A stretch of 64,000 nucleotides of DNA from Pseudanabaena biceps. Its GTDB lineage: Bacteria; Cyanobacteriota; Cyanobacteriia; Pseudanabaenales; Pseudanabaenaceae. Below the pieces are notes generated by a model, which saw only the letters and a program-made list of their open reading frames with translations, was not told the origin of the DNA and did not search any database. Both the position numbers and the translations under genes were made by a program. Positions within the stretch are counted from its first letter, which is position 1, and every line of letters begins with the position of its first letter. This document shows positions 17,721 through 25,684 of the stretch, in pieces. The stretch is taken from positions 1,475,001 through 1,539,000 of the forward strand of contig JAATWA010000001.1 in assembly GCA_013361095.1 (NCBI GenBank), in the 5' to 3' direction.

Positions 17721-17812
17721 TCAAACGAACCACAAGAATTTTTTTTAAGTGTTGCAAAGCAACACTTAAAAAAAATTCTTGTGGTTCGGATTTGAGTGTA
17801 AAAAGCGCTGTA
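17706..17812 (+). mobile_element. Family E palindromic element (copy 1)
   Basis: The ends TACAGC and GCTGTA are inverted repeats bordered by TA. The central stem AACCACAAGAATTTTTTTTA has tip GTGTTGC-AAA-GCAACAC. The left flank CAATTTCTAATCAAACGAACC recurs in copies at 39005-39105 (reversed) and 44484-44588. It separates the convergent tsaE and tatA and can terminate both. Confidence 0.75.
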
Positions 17813-17827
17813 AGTATCTCAATATGT

Positions 17828-17989
17828 CTAGTCTGTGGTTTCGTCTTCACCTTTTCCTTGAACTTCCTTTTGAAAGCCCCGTAATGCTTGCCCCACACTA
17901 CGACCAATTTCGGGGATGCGCTTTGCCCCAAATATGGCTACGCCTACGATTGAAATCACGATTACCTCTGGCCAGCCAATTCCAAACAT
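17828..17989 (-). CDS. tatA: Twin-arginine translocation protein TatA/E type
   Basis: A short frame from ATG at 17989 to TAG at 17828 encodes 53 residues. It starts MFGIGWPEVIVISIVGVAIF, a single membrane helix, followed by the FG hinge, the amphipathic helix AKRIPEIGRSVGQALRGFQK and an acidic tail EDETTD. This is the classic TatA layout, whose oligomers form the pore of the Tat system for folded proteins in thylakoid and plasma membranes. A GAAGAG ribosome site precedes the ATG. TatB/TatC are not in the window. Confidence 0.93.
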   Translation of the reverse strand: MFGIGWPEVIVISIVGVAIFGAKRIPEIGRSVGQALRGFQKEVQGKGEDETTD

Positions 17990-18064
17990 AACTCTTCCAT
18001 CTCCTTCAATGCATCTGCTATCCTTTTATTCTCTACGCAAATGACAAATAAGCGCTAAAAACTA

Positions 18065-18598
18065 ATGGACTCAACCATTACTTGGACTCTTGGTAATACT
18101 GACGCTACTGCTGAAGCTAACCTAGCTCGGATTTCACAGTGGTGGTCGTCCCTCGCTGGACAAGAAATTTTGTGGCAACAACGACCGATATTTGAAGGTA
18201 GCGATCGCAATGCGATCAATTGGAGCAAGCAAGCTCTTGACGAAACCTTTGTCATTCAAGGTTCGAGTTTACGCGGCATTACGTTGTACTGGTTCAAGCC
18301 CGACAGTCCTGATGAGCGCAATATTTCTGTCGGTTACTTGCAATTAGATCTGTTCAACCAACAGCTTGATATATTGTCATCGTCAGGAAAAAACTATCAA
18401 TTGCGAATCACGTTGCCAAAAATCGTTTACCAAAAGATTCAAATTACCGATCCCCAGTTTGGCAGCATTATTCAATCTAATGGCGAAGCAGTTTTACTAT
18501 TTCGTGACGAAAAGCAACGATTAGAAATTCAAGTCGATTTGAGTGCCAGTAACACTGACACACTTAAACGTAAATTTTTAGCTCAAGATAGTAATTAA
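18065..18598 (+). CDS. Conserved hypothetical protein (177 aa)
   Basis: The product starts MDSTITWTLGNTDATAEANL and appears soluble and beta-rich in the second half (LQLDLFNQQLDILSS, NYQLRITLPKIVYQKI). No signal peptide, membrane helix or catalytic motif is visible. It diverges from tatA with a 75-base gap that must hold both promoters. Codon use and GCGATCGC content match neighbouring housekeeping genes. I do not recognise a named family; it is probably a cyanobacteria-specific protein. Confidence 0.75.
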   Translation: MDSTITWTLGNTDATAEANLARISQWWSSLAGQEILWQQRPIFEGSDRNAINWSKQALDETFVIQGSSLRGITLYWFKPDSPDERNISVGYLQLDLFNQQLDILSSSGKNYQLRITLPKIVYQKIQITDPQFGSIIQSNGEAVLLFRDEKQRLEIQVDLSASNTDTLKRKFLAQDSN

Positions 18599-18608
18599 AA
18601 CTGGCTTT

Positions 18609-18671
18609 CACAAAACCAATTTTGGTGTTTTCAGCGCTTTCGGCGCTGAAAACACCAAAATTGGTTTTGTG
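18609..18671. repeat. Palindrome, family D type (copy 4)
   Basis: The arms CACAAAACCAATTTTGGTGT and complement have tip CAGCGC...GCGCTG. The right flank GATGACAATTGCTGC reversed resembles the family D end GCAGCAATTCTCAT. The remainder of the gap 18599-18898 contains a weak minus-strand frame listed separately and the promoter region of the TerB-like gene. Confidence 0.7.
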
Positions 18672-18738
18672 ATGACAATTGCTGCTTTCAAAATTTATCT
18701 TGATTTTTAAGAAAGCGCAGAGCGCTGTACTTTATTTT

Positions 18739-18843
18739 TTAAACATTAATAAAGTAATAAAGTAATCCAGACTGGTTGATAGTTTCATCTATGATTTGTG
18801 AATAAGTAGTTAAGACAGCATCAAAAGCTGTGGCACGCCCCAT
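18739..18843 (-). CDS. Possible small protein or gene remnant (34 aa from ATG)
   Basis: A minus-strand frame open from 18885 to a TAA at 18739 encodes, before the ATG, KFCLPISRRNPEA and then MGRATAFDAVLTTYSQIIDE and a hydrophobic end GLLYYFINV. The composition looks protein-like, but no good start with a well-spaced ribosome site is visible and the frame is short. It could be a remnant of a deleted gene or chance. Confidence 0.25.
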   Translation of the reverse strand: MGRATAFDAVLTTYSQIIDETINQSGLLYYFINV

Positions 18844-18898
18844 AGCCTCTGGATTACGTCTACTTATTGGCAGACAAAACTTGATCTAAGGTAAATCT

Positions 18899-19384
18899 AT
18901 GTCAATTCAAGAACCTCCACCTCCGATTAATCCGCGTCAGATGGATATGTTGCGTGCAGTAGCGGCAATGGCTTGGGCAGATAGCAAACTTGAACCTGAT
19001 GAAATTCGATTGATGCTTGAGGAATTTGCCACATTATTTGCCAAATCTGAAGCAGAGCGAGATGCTCTAAAAGTCAGGCTCAAGGAATACTTAGTTCAAA
19101 ATATTCCCCTAGAAGAAGTTGTTCCTAATATTAAAAGTATTGAAGATCGAAAAATGACTCTCAGGCTTGGCTATCAGGTGATCCAAGCTAGCCGTCGTAG
19201 CCCTGATGAGCCACTGATCAATTTAGATGAAGCGGCTGCGTATCAAAGGCTAGTCAGGATTTTGGATCTTCCTGCCGAAATTGTTACTGAAGTAGAATCA
19301 GCGATCGCTCCAATAGATAGTGAACAACCTGTCGGAATCTTCAAATCGCTAGCTTCAAGACTGCATAAGATTATTACGCCCTAA
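18899..19384 (+). CDS. TerB-like helical domain protein
   Basis: This 161-residue helical protein has the TerB/DjlA pattern MLRAVAAMAWADSKLEPDEIRLM near its start, with paired acidic residues that could bind metal. A second helical half contains RKMTLRLGYQVIQASRR and ends in LASRLHKIITP. TerB-like domains occur in tellurite-resistance and membrane-stress proteins, but the single-domain cyanobacterial versions have no proven role. The ATG at 18899 follows TAAGGTAAATCT. A small TA-bordered inverted repeat follows the stop codon. Confidence 0.75.
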   Translation: MSIQEPPPPINPRQMDMLRAVAAMAWADSKLEPDEIRLMLEEFATLFAKSEAERDALKVRLKEYLVQNIPLEEVVPNIKSIEDRKMTLRLGYQVIQASRRSPDEPLINLDEAAAYQRLVRILDLPAEIVTEVESAIAPIDSEQPVGIFKSLASRLHKIITP

Positions 19385-19385
19385 A

Positions 19386-19436
19386 TTACGCCCTTTCCAG
19401 CGAAGCATCGCTAATTATTTACTAGAAAGGGCGTAA
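19386..19436. repeat. Mini element with 12-bp terminal inverted repeats
   Basis: TTACGCCCTTTC at 19386-19397 and GAAAGGGCGTAA at 19425-19436 are perfect complements with TA near each edge. The middle holds AGCGA...TCGCT. Its architecture resembles a shortened family C element (TACTCCCTTCCCA ends). A further terminator-like hairpin lies around 19535-19573. Confidence 0.6.
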
Positions 19437-19651
19437 CTGCTCTATTTACGTTTACGAGATCGCCACAAATTCAGATAAAGTTATGAGTAAAATAAACTTT
19501 GCAAGTAGCAAAGCGTAATTAAATCTAAAATCTAAAAAACTGTGGTGTGTGCAAAGCGATCGCCACAGTTTTTGACTCTGGTTTTTGATTTCCCTCAGCG
19601 ATCTATAAAAAATTTACTGCATTCATACCCTAAGAGCTACGAGTAGCCACT

Positions 19652-20344
19652 ATGCGAGATGGAACTGATCTTCAGCAAAAAATTATGTCCGCCCCTTTCT
19701 TTATGGGGTTGCCAGAGGAGGCAGTAATTAGGGCAACAGCTCATATGGTCACGCGTAATCATCCAGCCGATCAAGTAATTTTGCTCGAAAACGATTGGGG
19801 CAACTCCGTCTATTTTATTTTGGATGGATGGGTAAAAATCCGCACCTATAACCTTGATGGCAAAGAAATTACTTTGAACATTCTCGGTTTTGGTGAAATG
19901 TTTGGTGAGATGGCTCCCCTTGATCAAGTACCAAGATCCACCGATGTAATTACCCTAACTCCGACGACTATTGGCAGTCTTCCCGCAGCAGATTTTGTAC
20001 ATCTCATCGAAACTGAGCCAACTGCGGGGATACATCTTGCAAGGTTGATGGCTAAACGATTACGTCAAGTAAATCGACGGCTGCGCCTTCGTGAAGCAGA
20101 TAGTACTTCTCGGGTTGCCGATGTTTTGTTGTTTTTGGCAGAGGGGCAAGGTACAAAAGTTGGTGAAGGCATGGAAATTCCTAACCTTCCCCACCGTGAG
20201 CTTAGTAGTTTGAGTGGACTAGCAAGGGAGACTGTTACTCGTGTTTTAGGAAAACTAGAGCGCAAAAATTTAATCCAACGTGCGCCTGATCGTGATGTTC
20301 TCTGCATTCTTGATCCCGAAGGCTTAGAGTCTCTGATGGTTTAG
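19652..20344 (+). CDS. Crp/Fnr family transcription regulator
   Basis: This 230-residue regulator has an N-terminal cyclic-nucleotide-binding beta barrel (about 20-130) containing FGEMFGEMAPLDQVPRST. A long dimerisation helix (GIHLARLMAKRLRQVNRRLR) and a C-terminal winged helix-turn-helix (LPHRELSSLSGLARETVTRV, about 185-205) follow. The glutamate and arginine used by cAMP-binding Crp in its phosphate cassette are both present, so nucleotide binding is possible but unproven. It reads into the murC promoter region 85 bases before murC. Confidence 0.9.
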   Translation: MRDGTDLQQKIMSAPFFMGLPEEAVIRATAHMVTRNHPADQVILLENDWGNSVYFILDGWVKIRTYNLDGKEITLNILGFGEMFGEMAPLDQVPRSTDVITLTPTTIGSLPAADFVHLIETEPTAGIHLARLMAKRLRQVNRRLRLREADSTSRVADVLLFLAEGQGTKVGEGMEIPNLPHRELSSLSGLARETVTRVLGKLERKNLIQRAPDRDVLCILDPEGLESLMV

Positions 20345-20429
20345 ATCTCTTTAAGATCTCAAGGTTAGGCAAAGCGACACTTTTGATCTGGTATGATGAT
20401 GCTTGTTATTTGGTGGGTAAAAAGTATAA

Positions 20430-21806
20430 ATGCTGAATCCAGTTGATTTCAGCGGTAGACCGTTTCATTTTGTAGGCATCGGCGGTATCGGGATGTCAGC
20501 GATCGCCTATATTTTAGCGAAGCAAGGATTTACAGTTTCTGGCTCCGATATTAGTAGCAATCGCATCACTCAAAAGCTACAGGATCTTGGCGTAAAGATA
20601 TCTAAAGGACATCATGCAGACAATATCGATTTAGCAAATCCGCCTCAAGTCGTTTGTTCCACAGCGATCAATCAACAAAACCCTGAATTTCAAGTTGCTT
20701 TAGCCAATAACCTGAGTATTCTTCATCGCTCAGATTTATTAGCTGCTTTAATTGGTCAGTTTCAAGGAATATCAGTAGCAGGTACGCACGGCAAAACTAC
20801 AACTAGCAGTCTAGTTGGTTTTTTGTTGCTTAAAGCAGGACTAGATCCCAGCATTGTCATTGGTGGTGAAGTCAGCGCTTGGCAAGGAAATGCGCGCTTG
20901 GGTAAAGGCAAGTATCTAGTAGCTGAAGCTGATGAATCCGATGGTACTTTGGTTAAATTTTTATCTCACATCGGTGTAATCACCAATATTGAATTGGATC
21001 ACCCCGATCATTACCATAGCCTCGAACAGGTAATTGATATTTTTCAGACCTTTGCTAAGCGCTGTGAAGTTGTAGTTGGCTGCCTCGACTGCCCAACGGT
21101 CAAATCGTATATCCACTCAGATATTACCTATAGCTTGAATGATCACACCGCCGACTACTCTGTGTCTGATGTAGAGTACAACCCTTCAGATACTCAGGCT
21201 GTAGTGATTGAGCGTGGTCAGGTGTTAGGCAAAATCTGTATGGGACAACTTGGCAAACACAATCTCAGCAATGCCCTCGCTGCGATCGCGGTAGCTCGTT
21301 ATGTCGGTATTGAGTGGCAAGCGATCGCGGATGCATTACCAGATTTCTTAGGTGCTAGCCGCCGTTTTGAAATTAAGGGAGTGCATGACGGCATTACCTT
21401 TGTTGATGACTATGCCCACCACCCTAGTGAAATTGTGGCAACGTTAGCCTCAGCCCGACAACAAAACACAGATGGCAGAGTCGTTGCGATTTTCCAACCG
21501 CATCGCTATAGTCGTACTCTCAGATTTTTATCCGAGTTTAGCCACTCATTTACTGACGCTGACATGGTGATTGTGACGGATATTTACGCCGCCAGCGAAC
21601 CCAATGATGGCAAGATCTCAGGCGATGATCTTGCCAAGGCAATCTCTAAAATCCACAATCAAGTACATTACTTACCCACGACTAGTGATGTGCAGTCATT
21701 TCTCGTCAAAAATCTGCAATCTGGAGATTTGGCAGTATTTCTTGGTGCTGGTAATCTCAATCAGGCGATCGCGCCAACTATGCAAGAGTTAGGCGCAAAA
21801 GTATAA
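20430..21806 (+). CDS. murC: UDP-N-acetylmuramate--L-alanine ligase
   Basis: This 458-residue Mur ligase adds L-alanine to UDP-MurNAc in the cytoplasm. The UDP-binding loop is FVGIGGIGMSAIAYIL, the ATP P-loop is VAGTHGKTTTSSL, and further motifs are AEADESDGTLVKF and VDDYAHHPSEI. Length and order are normal. murB follows in the same direction about 165 bases later, separated by a family B palindrome, so the two may be expressed together unless that hairpin terminates. Confidence 0.97.
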   Translation: MLNPVDFSGRPFHFVGIGGIGMSAIAYILAKQGFTVSGSDISSNRITQKLQDLGVKISKGHHADNIDLANPPQVVCSTAINQQNPEFQVALANNLSILHRSDLLAALIGQFQGISVAGTHGKTTTSSLVGFLLLKAGLDPSIVIGGEVSAWQGNARLGKGKYLVAEADESDGTLVKFLSHIGVITNIELDHPDHYHSLEQVIDIFQTFAKRCEVVVGCLDCPTVKSYIHSDITYSLNDHTADYSVSDVEYNPSDTQAVVIERGQVLGKICMGQLGKHNLSNALAAIAVARYVGIEWQAIADALPDFLGASRRFEIKGVHDGITFVDDYAHHPSEIVATLASARQQNTDGRVVAIFQPHRYSRTLRFLSEFSHSFTDADMVIVTDIYAASEPNDGKISGDDLAKAISKIHNQVHYLPTTSDVQSFLVKNLQSGDLAVFLGAGNLNQAIAPTMQELGAKV

Positions 21807-21861
21807 ACCTTGTAGGTAGTGGGTAGATTTGGATAACCACCTACACATCAATCTATGTAAT

Positions 21862-21953
21862 AGATGGACGTAATTAATTACAAACCAAAGCATCAAAGTT
21901 TCGCCCACAGGGGCGAAACTTTGATGCTTTGGGCAATTTATCTTGTACGACTA
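21862..21953 (+). mobile_element. Family B palindromic element (copy 3)
   Basis: The left flank TAGATGGACGTAATTAATTA and right flank CAATTTATCTTGTAC match copy 1 in reverse orientation. The stem (AAAGCATCAAAGTTTCGCCC) differs from the other copies, showing that flanks are conserved while the core changes. Confidence 0.75.
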
Positions 21954-21971
21954 CCTTATATTTTTTAATCT

Positions 21972-22871
21972 ATGTCAGATCCGCAAATTCAGCATCAGCA
22001 AATCCGCCAAAATGTTTCCTTAGCGGGTCTTACCTCGATACGAGTTGGTGGTGAAGCTGAGTATTTCATCTTTCCTCGTACACTATTGGAGCTATCTGAA
22101 AGTCTCGCTTGGGCAAATGTTCATCAATTACCAGTCACTATTATTGGAGCTGGTAGCAATTTATTGATCAGCGATAGAGGATTAACAGGCTTGGTGATCT
22201 GTACCAGACATTTGCGCGGTATCACCTTTGACACACAAGCTGGTCAAGTATCCGCCGCCGCAGGTGAACCAGTTGCGAGGTTGGCGATGCAAATTGGCAG
22301 TCATGGTTGGACTGGATTTGAGTGGGCTGTGGGTATTCCTGGTACGGTCGGCGGCTTAGTAGTCATGAATGCAGGGGCGCAAGGTGGCTGTGCAGCGGAT
22401 TGTTTTGTTTCGGCAAAAACAGTTAACTTATCGACTGGTGAGATTTGTTTGGTCTATTCTCAAGACTTAGATTTTAGCTACCGCACTTCGGCTCTTCAAA
22501 ATTCAGAACAACTGGTGACAGAGGCAACTTTTAAACTTCAAACTGGTAGTGATCCAAAGGTAATTATTGCTAATACTGAAACTAAGCTAAAGGCTCGTCA
22601 TACTACACAGCCTTACCATTTACCAAACTGTGGCAGTGTGTTTCGTAACCCGTCATCTGATTTTGCGGCTAGATTGATTCAAGATGCGGGGCTAAAAGGA
22701 TATCAAATTGGTAATGCCCAAGTCTCAGAGTTGCACGCTAATTTCATTGTAAATACAGGAAATGCTAAGGCAAGCGACATTTTTGCACTAATTCAACATA
22801 TTCAATCGGTAATCAGCGATCGCTATGGTGTAGTGCTGGAAACCGAAGTAAAAATGATCGGCTATTTCTAA
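21972..22871 (+). CDS. murB: UDP-N-acetylenolpyruvoylglucosamine reductase
   Basis: This 299-residue FAD enzyme reduces UDP-GlcNAc-enolpyruvate to UDP-MurNAc with NADPH. The FAD-binding phrases are TIIGAGSNLLISDRGL and GIPGTVGGLVVMNAGAQGG. The catalytic serine lies in NCGSVFRNP and the C-terminal glutamate in VLETEVKMIG. It is the type lacking the extra tyrosine loop, usual for cyanobacteria. It follows murC, the next step of the pathway. Confidence 0.96.
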   Translation: MSDPQIQHQQIRQNVSLAGLTSIRVGGEAEYFIFPRTLLELSESLAWANVHQLPVTIIGAGSNLLISDRGLTGLVICTRHLRGITFDTQAGQVSAAAGEPVARLAMQIGSHGWTGFEWAVGIPGTVGGLVVMNAGAQGGCAADCFVSAKTVNLSTGEICLVYSQDLDFSYRTSALQNSEQLVTEATFKLQTGSDPKVIIANTETKLKARHTTQPYHLPNCGSVFRNPSSDFAARLIQDAGLKGYQIGNAQVSELHANFIVNTGNAKASDIFALIQHIQSVISDRYGVVLETEVKMIGYF

Positions 22872-22927
22872 ATGGGCGGGATAGACATTGGTCGCATTGA
22901 ACTATAGATAGATTTAATATTTAAGTG

Positions 22928-22956
22928 TTTACATTACTCAATAATTGAACTACATT
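22928..22956 (+). promoter_or_regulatory. Candidate psbA promoter
   Basis: TTTACA at 22928-22933 and TACATT at 22951-22956 are spaced by 17 bases, close to the sigma-70 consensus. A start near 22963 would give a leader of about 65 bases before the psbA ATG. No mapping data are available. Confidence 0.4.
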
Positions 22957-23027
22957 AATTGTATGAGCGAAAGCTTATATATGATTTTTATAAATTAATT
23001 CATCCCAAAACAGGTTTATTTGCAATC

Positions 23028-24110
23028 ATGACCACAGCAGTACAAAGACGCGAAAGCGCATCAATCTGGGATCAGTTTTGCAACTGGATCACCAGCACCA
23101 ACAACCGTCTATACGTAGGTTGGTTCGGCGTAATCATGATTCCATGCTTACTCGCCGCCACCATTTGCTTCGTAATCGCTTTCGTAGCAGCCCCTCCCGT
23201 TGACATCGACGGTATCCGCGAACCAGTTGCTGGTTCATTGCTATTCGGCAACAACATGATCTCCGCCGCAGTCGTTCCTTCATCGAACGCCATCGGCTTG
23301 CACTTTTACCCCATTTGGGAAGCAGACAGCCTCGACGAATGGCTATACAACGGTGGTCCTTACCAACTCGTAGTATTCCACTTCCTACTCGGCATCTTCT
23401 GCTACATGGGTCGTGAATGGGAATTGTCTTACCGCCTCGGTATGCGTCCTTGGATCGCAGTAGCTTACTCTGCACCAGTAGCCGCAGCAACCGCAGTATT
23501 CTTGATCTACCCAATCGGACAAGGATCCTTCTCTGACGGTATGCCTTTGGGTATCTCTGGTACTTTCAACTTCATGATCGTATTCCAAGCAGAACACAAC
23601 ATCTTGATGCACCCCTTCCACATGTTGGGTGTAGCAGGCGTATTCGGTGGTTCCTTGTTCAGTGCTATGCACGGTTCCTTGGTAACCTCCAGCTTGATCC
23701 GTGAAACCACCGAAAACGAAAGCCAAAACGCTGGTTACAAGTTCGGACAAGAAGAAGAAACCTACAACATCGTTGCAGCTCACGGTTACTTCGGTCGTTT
23801 GATTTTCCAATATGCTTCTTTCAACAACAGCCGCAGCTTGCACTTCTTCTTGGCACTATGGCCAGTAGTCGGCATCTGGTTTACATCCTTGGGCGTAAGC
23901 ACAATGGCATTCAACTTGAATGGTTTCAACTTTAACCAATCTATCTCTGATAGCCAAGGTCGTGTTGTACCATCTTGGGCTGATGTAATCAACCGCGCCA
24001 ACTTGGGCATGGAAGTAATGCACGAGCGCAATGCTCATAATTTCCCACTTGATTTGGCTGCTGTTGATGTTGCTCCTGTTGCAATGTCTGCTCCTGCTAT
24101 CAATGGTTAA
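23028..24110 (+). CDS. psbA: Photosystem II reaction-centre protein D1
   Basis: The start at 23028 gives the standard 360-residue D1 ([10 protein letters not shown]...); an upstream in-frame start is not credible. Key residues are in place: Tyr161 (TyrZ), Asp170, Glu189, His190, His198, and Asp342/Ala344 with a 16-residue C-terminal extension ending APAING, removed by CtpA. Residue 130 is Glu, the variant linked to high-light-type D1, instead of Gln. Codon use is strongly biased to C-ending codons, as expected for a highly expressed gene. A strong terminator follows. Confidence 0.98.
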   Translation: MTTAVQRRESASIWDQFCNWITSTNNRLYVGWFGVIMIPCLLAATICFVIAFVAAPPVDIDGIREPVAGSLLFGNNMISAAVVPSSNAIGLHFYPIWEADSLDEWLYNGGPYQLVVFHFLLGIFCYMGREWELSYRLGMRPWIAVAYSAPVAAATAVFLIYPIGQGSFSDGMPLGISGTFNFMIVFQAEHNILMHPFHMLGVAGVFGGSLFSAMHGSLVTSSLIRETTENESQNAGYKFGQEEETYNIVAAHGYFGRLIFQYASFNNSRSLHFFLALWPVVGIWFTSLGVSTMAFNLNGFNFNQSISDSQGRVVPSWADVINRANLGMEVMHERNAHNFPLDLAAVDVAPVAMSAPAING

Positions 24111-24128
24111 TTCTTAGCCTTGAGTTAT

Positions 24129-24178
24129 TTTTACAAACAAAAAAGCCTCCCTTGCGGGAGGCTTTTTTGTTTGTAAAA
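24129..24178 (+). terminator. psbA terminator
   Basis: A 23-bp stem TTTTACAAACAAAAAAGCCT with a four-base loop TTGC and a T6 run begins 18 bases after the psbA stop codon. A decayed half-palindrome (GGCGC-TTC-GCGCC, then TCTTGGGTTTTATGTC) follows at 24193-24234. Confidence 0.9.
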
Positions 24179-24329
24179 CCTCAAAGGTAATTGAGGCGCT
24201 TCGCGCCGAAACTTTCTTCTTGGGTTTTATGTCTTAATCAAAACTTGCTTTGTCGCTGCTGCTGTTTTAAGAGTGCAGGCTATACTTAGCAAAGCTGATC
24301 TTTGTTTTGGTCAAAATAGCGTTAACATT

Positions 24330-25439
24330 ATGCCGAAGAAATTTCACCAAATGTATAAGTTCTCCTCTTCTCTTATATATTTTGCTGTTTCTATTAATAT
24401 TTTTGCTGTTATGCCATTTAAAGTTTCTGCTATAAGTGATGCTAGCTGCGCAGAAACCTCTAATAAGAGCAATATCAAAAATAATAATTTAAGATCTAAT
24501 TTTTTCCTATTTACGGACTTGCAGGGGCATTGGTCAAAATCGTTTGTTGAAAGCCTGCTGTCAAAGAATGCGATCAGAGATATTTTAGTTCCCTCTGATT
24601 CGAGCAATCTTTTTCAGCCCAATCGCTCTATTACTCGTAAGGAACTTGCTAAATTATTAGAGGCTGCCTTTGATAATCCTAAGGCTCCCAAAATTACCAC
24701 ACGATTAGAGGAGGCTGCGACTAAAGCAGAGGCTTTAGTTGCGATCGCGCGGGAACTAAATCTCAATCCTAATGCGCTTACAACCCCCCAAACCTATTTA
24801 TTGTCAATGTATCGGGATGCATTACAGGTTCCCAGCTATGCAATTCCTGCGATCGCCTCAATTACAAAGCAGGGTTTAGTTTCCAATTATCCTGATCCGA
24901 GAATTATCAACCCCAATAGTCCAATTACCAAAAGTGAACTGGCGGTTTTACTGCACCAAGCCCTGTCCTATCAGCAAAAATTACCAGCAATTCCATCACT
25001 CTATGCGATTAATCCCGATCGCCAATTGTGGGATCGAGATCTATCTAAAGTGACCAGACTAGAAGTAAGTATTAGCAAACGTAAAGTTACCGCCTTTCAT
25101 GGAGAAATCCCTTTAAAGAGCTATCCTGTAGCTGTGGGACGCGAGGGTTGGAGTACACCTGTGGGTAATCATCGCGTTTTACAAACAATTGAATACCCTG
25201 CTTGGCAAAACCCTTTCACTGGAATTGTTATTCCTAGCAAAGACCCCGAAAACCCCTTAGGTGATCGCTGGATCGGCTTTTGGACTAATGGCAAAGATTG
25301 GTCAGGATTTCATGGCACACCTAATCGTGCATCTGTTGGACAAGCAGCTTCTCATGGCTGTATCCGTATGTATAACGAGGATATCCGCGAGTTATTTAGT
25401 CAAGTAACTACAGAGACTACGGTAAGAGTCTCTCCCTAA
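24330..25439 (+). CDS. SLH-domain L,D-transpeptidase (YkuD family)
   Basis: About 369 residues from the ATG at 24330 (MPKKFHQMYKFSSSLIYF), which gives a signal peptide; an upstream start at 24273 is weaker. An S-layer-homology-like region (about 70-215; FTDLQGHWSKSFVESLL, SITRKELAKLLEAA) should bind the cell wall. The YkuD domain (about 240-369) has the catalytic signature HGTPN...SHGCIRM with the nucleophilic cysteine. It would form 3-3 crosslinks or attach proteins to peptidoglycan in the periplasm. The fusion is known in cyanobacteria. Confidence 0.9.
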   Translation: MPKKFHQMYKFSSSLIYFAVSINIFAVMPFKVSAISDASCAETSNKSNIKNNNLRSNFFLFTDLQGHWSKSFVESLLSKNAIRDILVPSDSSNLFQPNRSITRKELAKLLEAAFDNPKAPKITTRLEEAATKAEALVAIARELNLNPNALTTPQTYLLSMYRDALQVPSYAIPAIASITKQGLVSNYPDPRIINPNSPITKSELAVLLHQALSYQQKLPAIPSLYAINPDRQLWDRDLSKVTRLEVSISKRKVTAFHGEIPLKSYPVAVGREGWSTPVGNHRVLQTIEYPAWQNPFTGIVIPSKDPENPLGDRWIGFWTNGKDWSGFHGTPNRASVGQAASHGCIRMYNEDIRELFSQVTTETTVRVSP

Positions 25440-25488
25440 ACCTACAGCCAAGTAGCTGGACACAGCACTGGGTGATAAAGAAGGGATA

Positions 25489-25588
25489 AGGAATGAAAAT
25501 TAAATAACTTGTGCAAATAAAACCCAAACTTGTTTCGGCGGGCTTCGCCCTCCGAAACAAGTTTGGGTTTTATTAAATTTCTGATCCT
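25489..25588 (+). mobile_element. Family A palindromic element (copy 2), 100 bp
   Basis: It runs from AGGAATGAAAATTAAATAAC to CTGATCCT and is nearly identical over its whole length to 30195-30294, apart from one base in the stem (CCTCCG for CCGCCG). The palindrome is at 25516-25574. Ends are imperfect inverted repeats (AGGAATGAAAATT against AGGATCAGAAATT). Confidence 0.8.
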
Positions 25589-25684
25589 AAATGCTTGTAA
25601 GGCTTATCTAGCAAGGATTTATGGCGGCTGACTGCAAAACCTTGAAAAGCTTGACCAGAAACACTTTGAGCGACTCATCCCTCT

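Noticed and set aside
23072..24038. Several minus-strand frames opposite psbA
   Set aside because: They are antisense shadows created by the strong codon bias of psbA.
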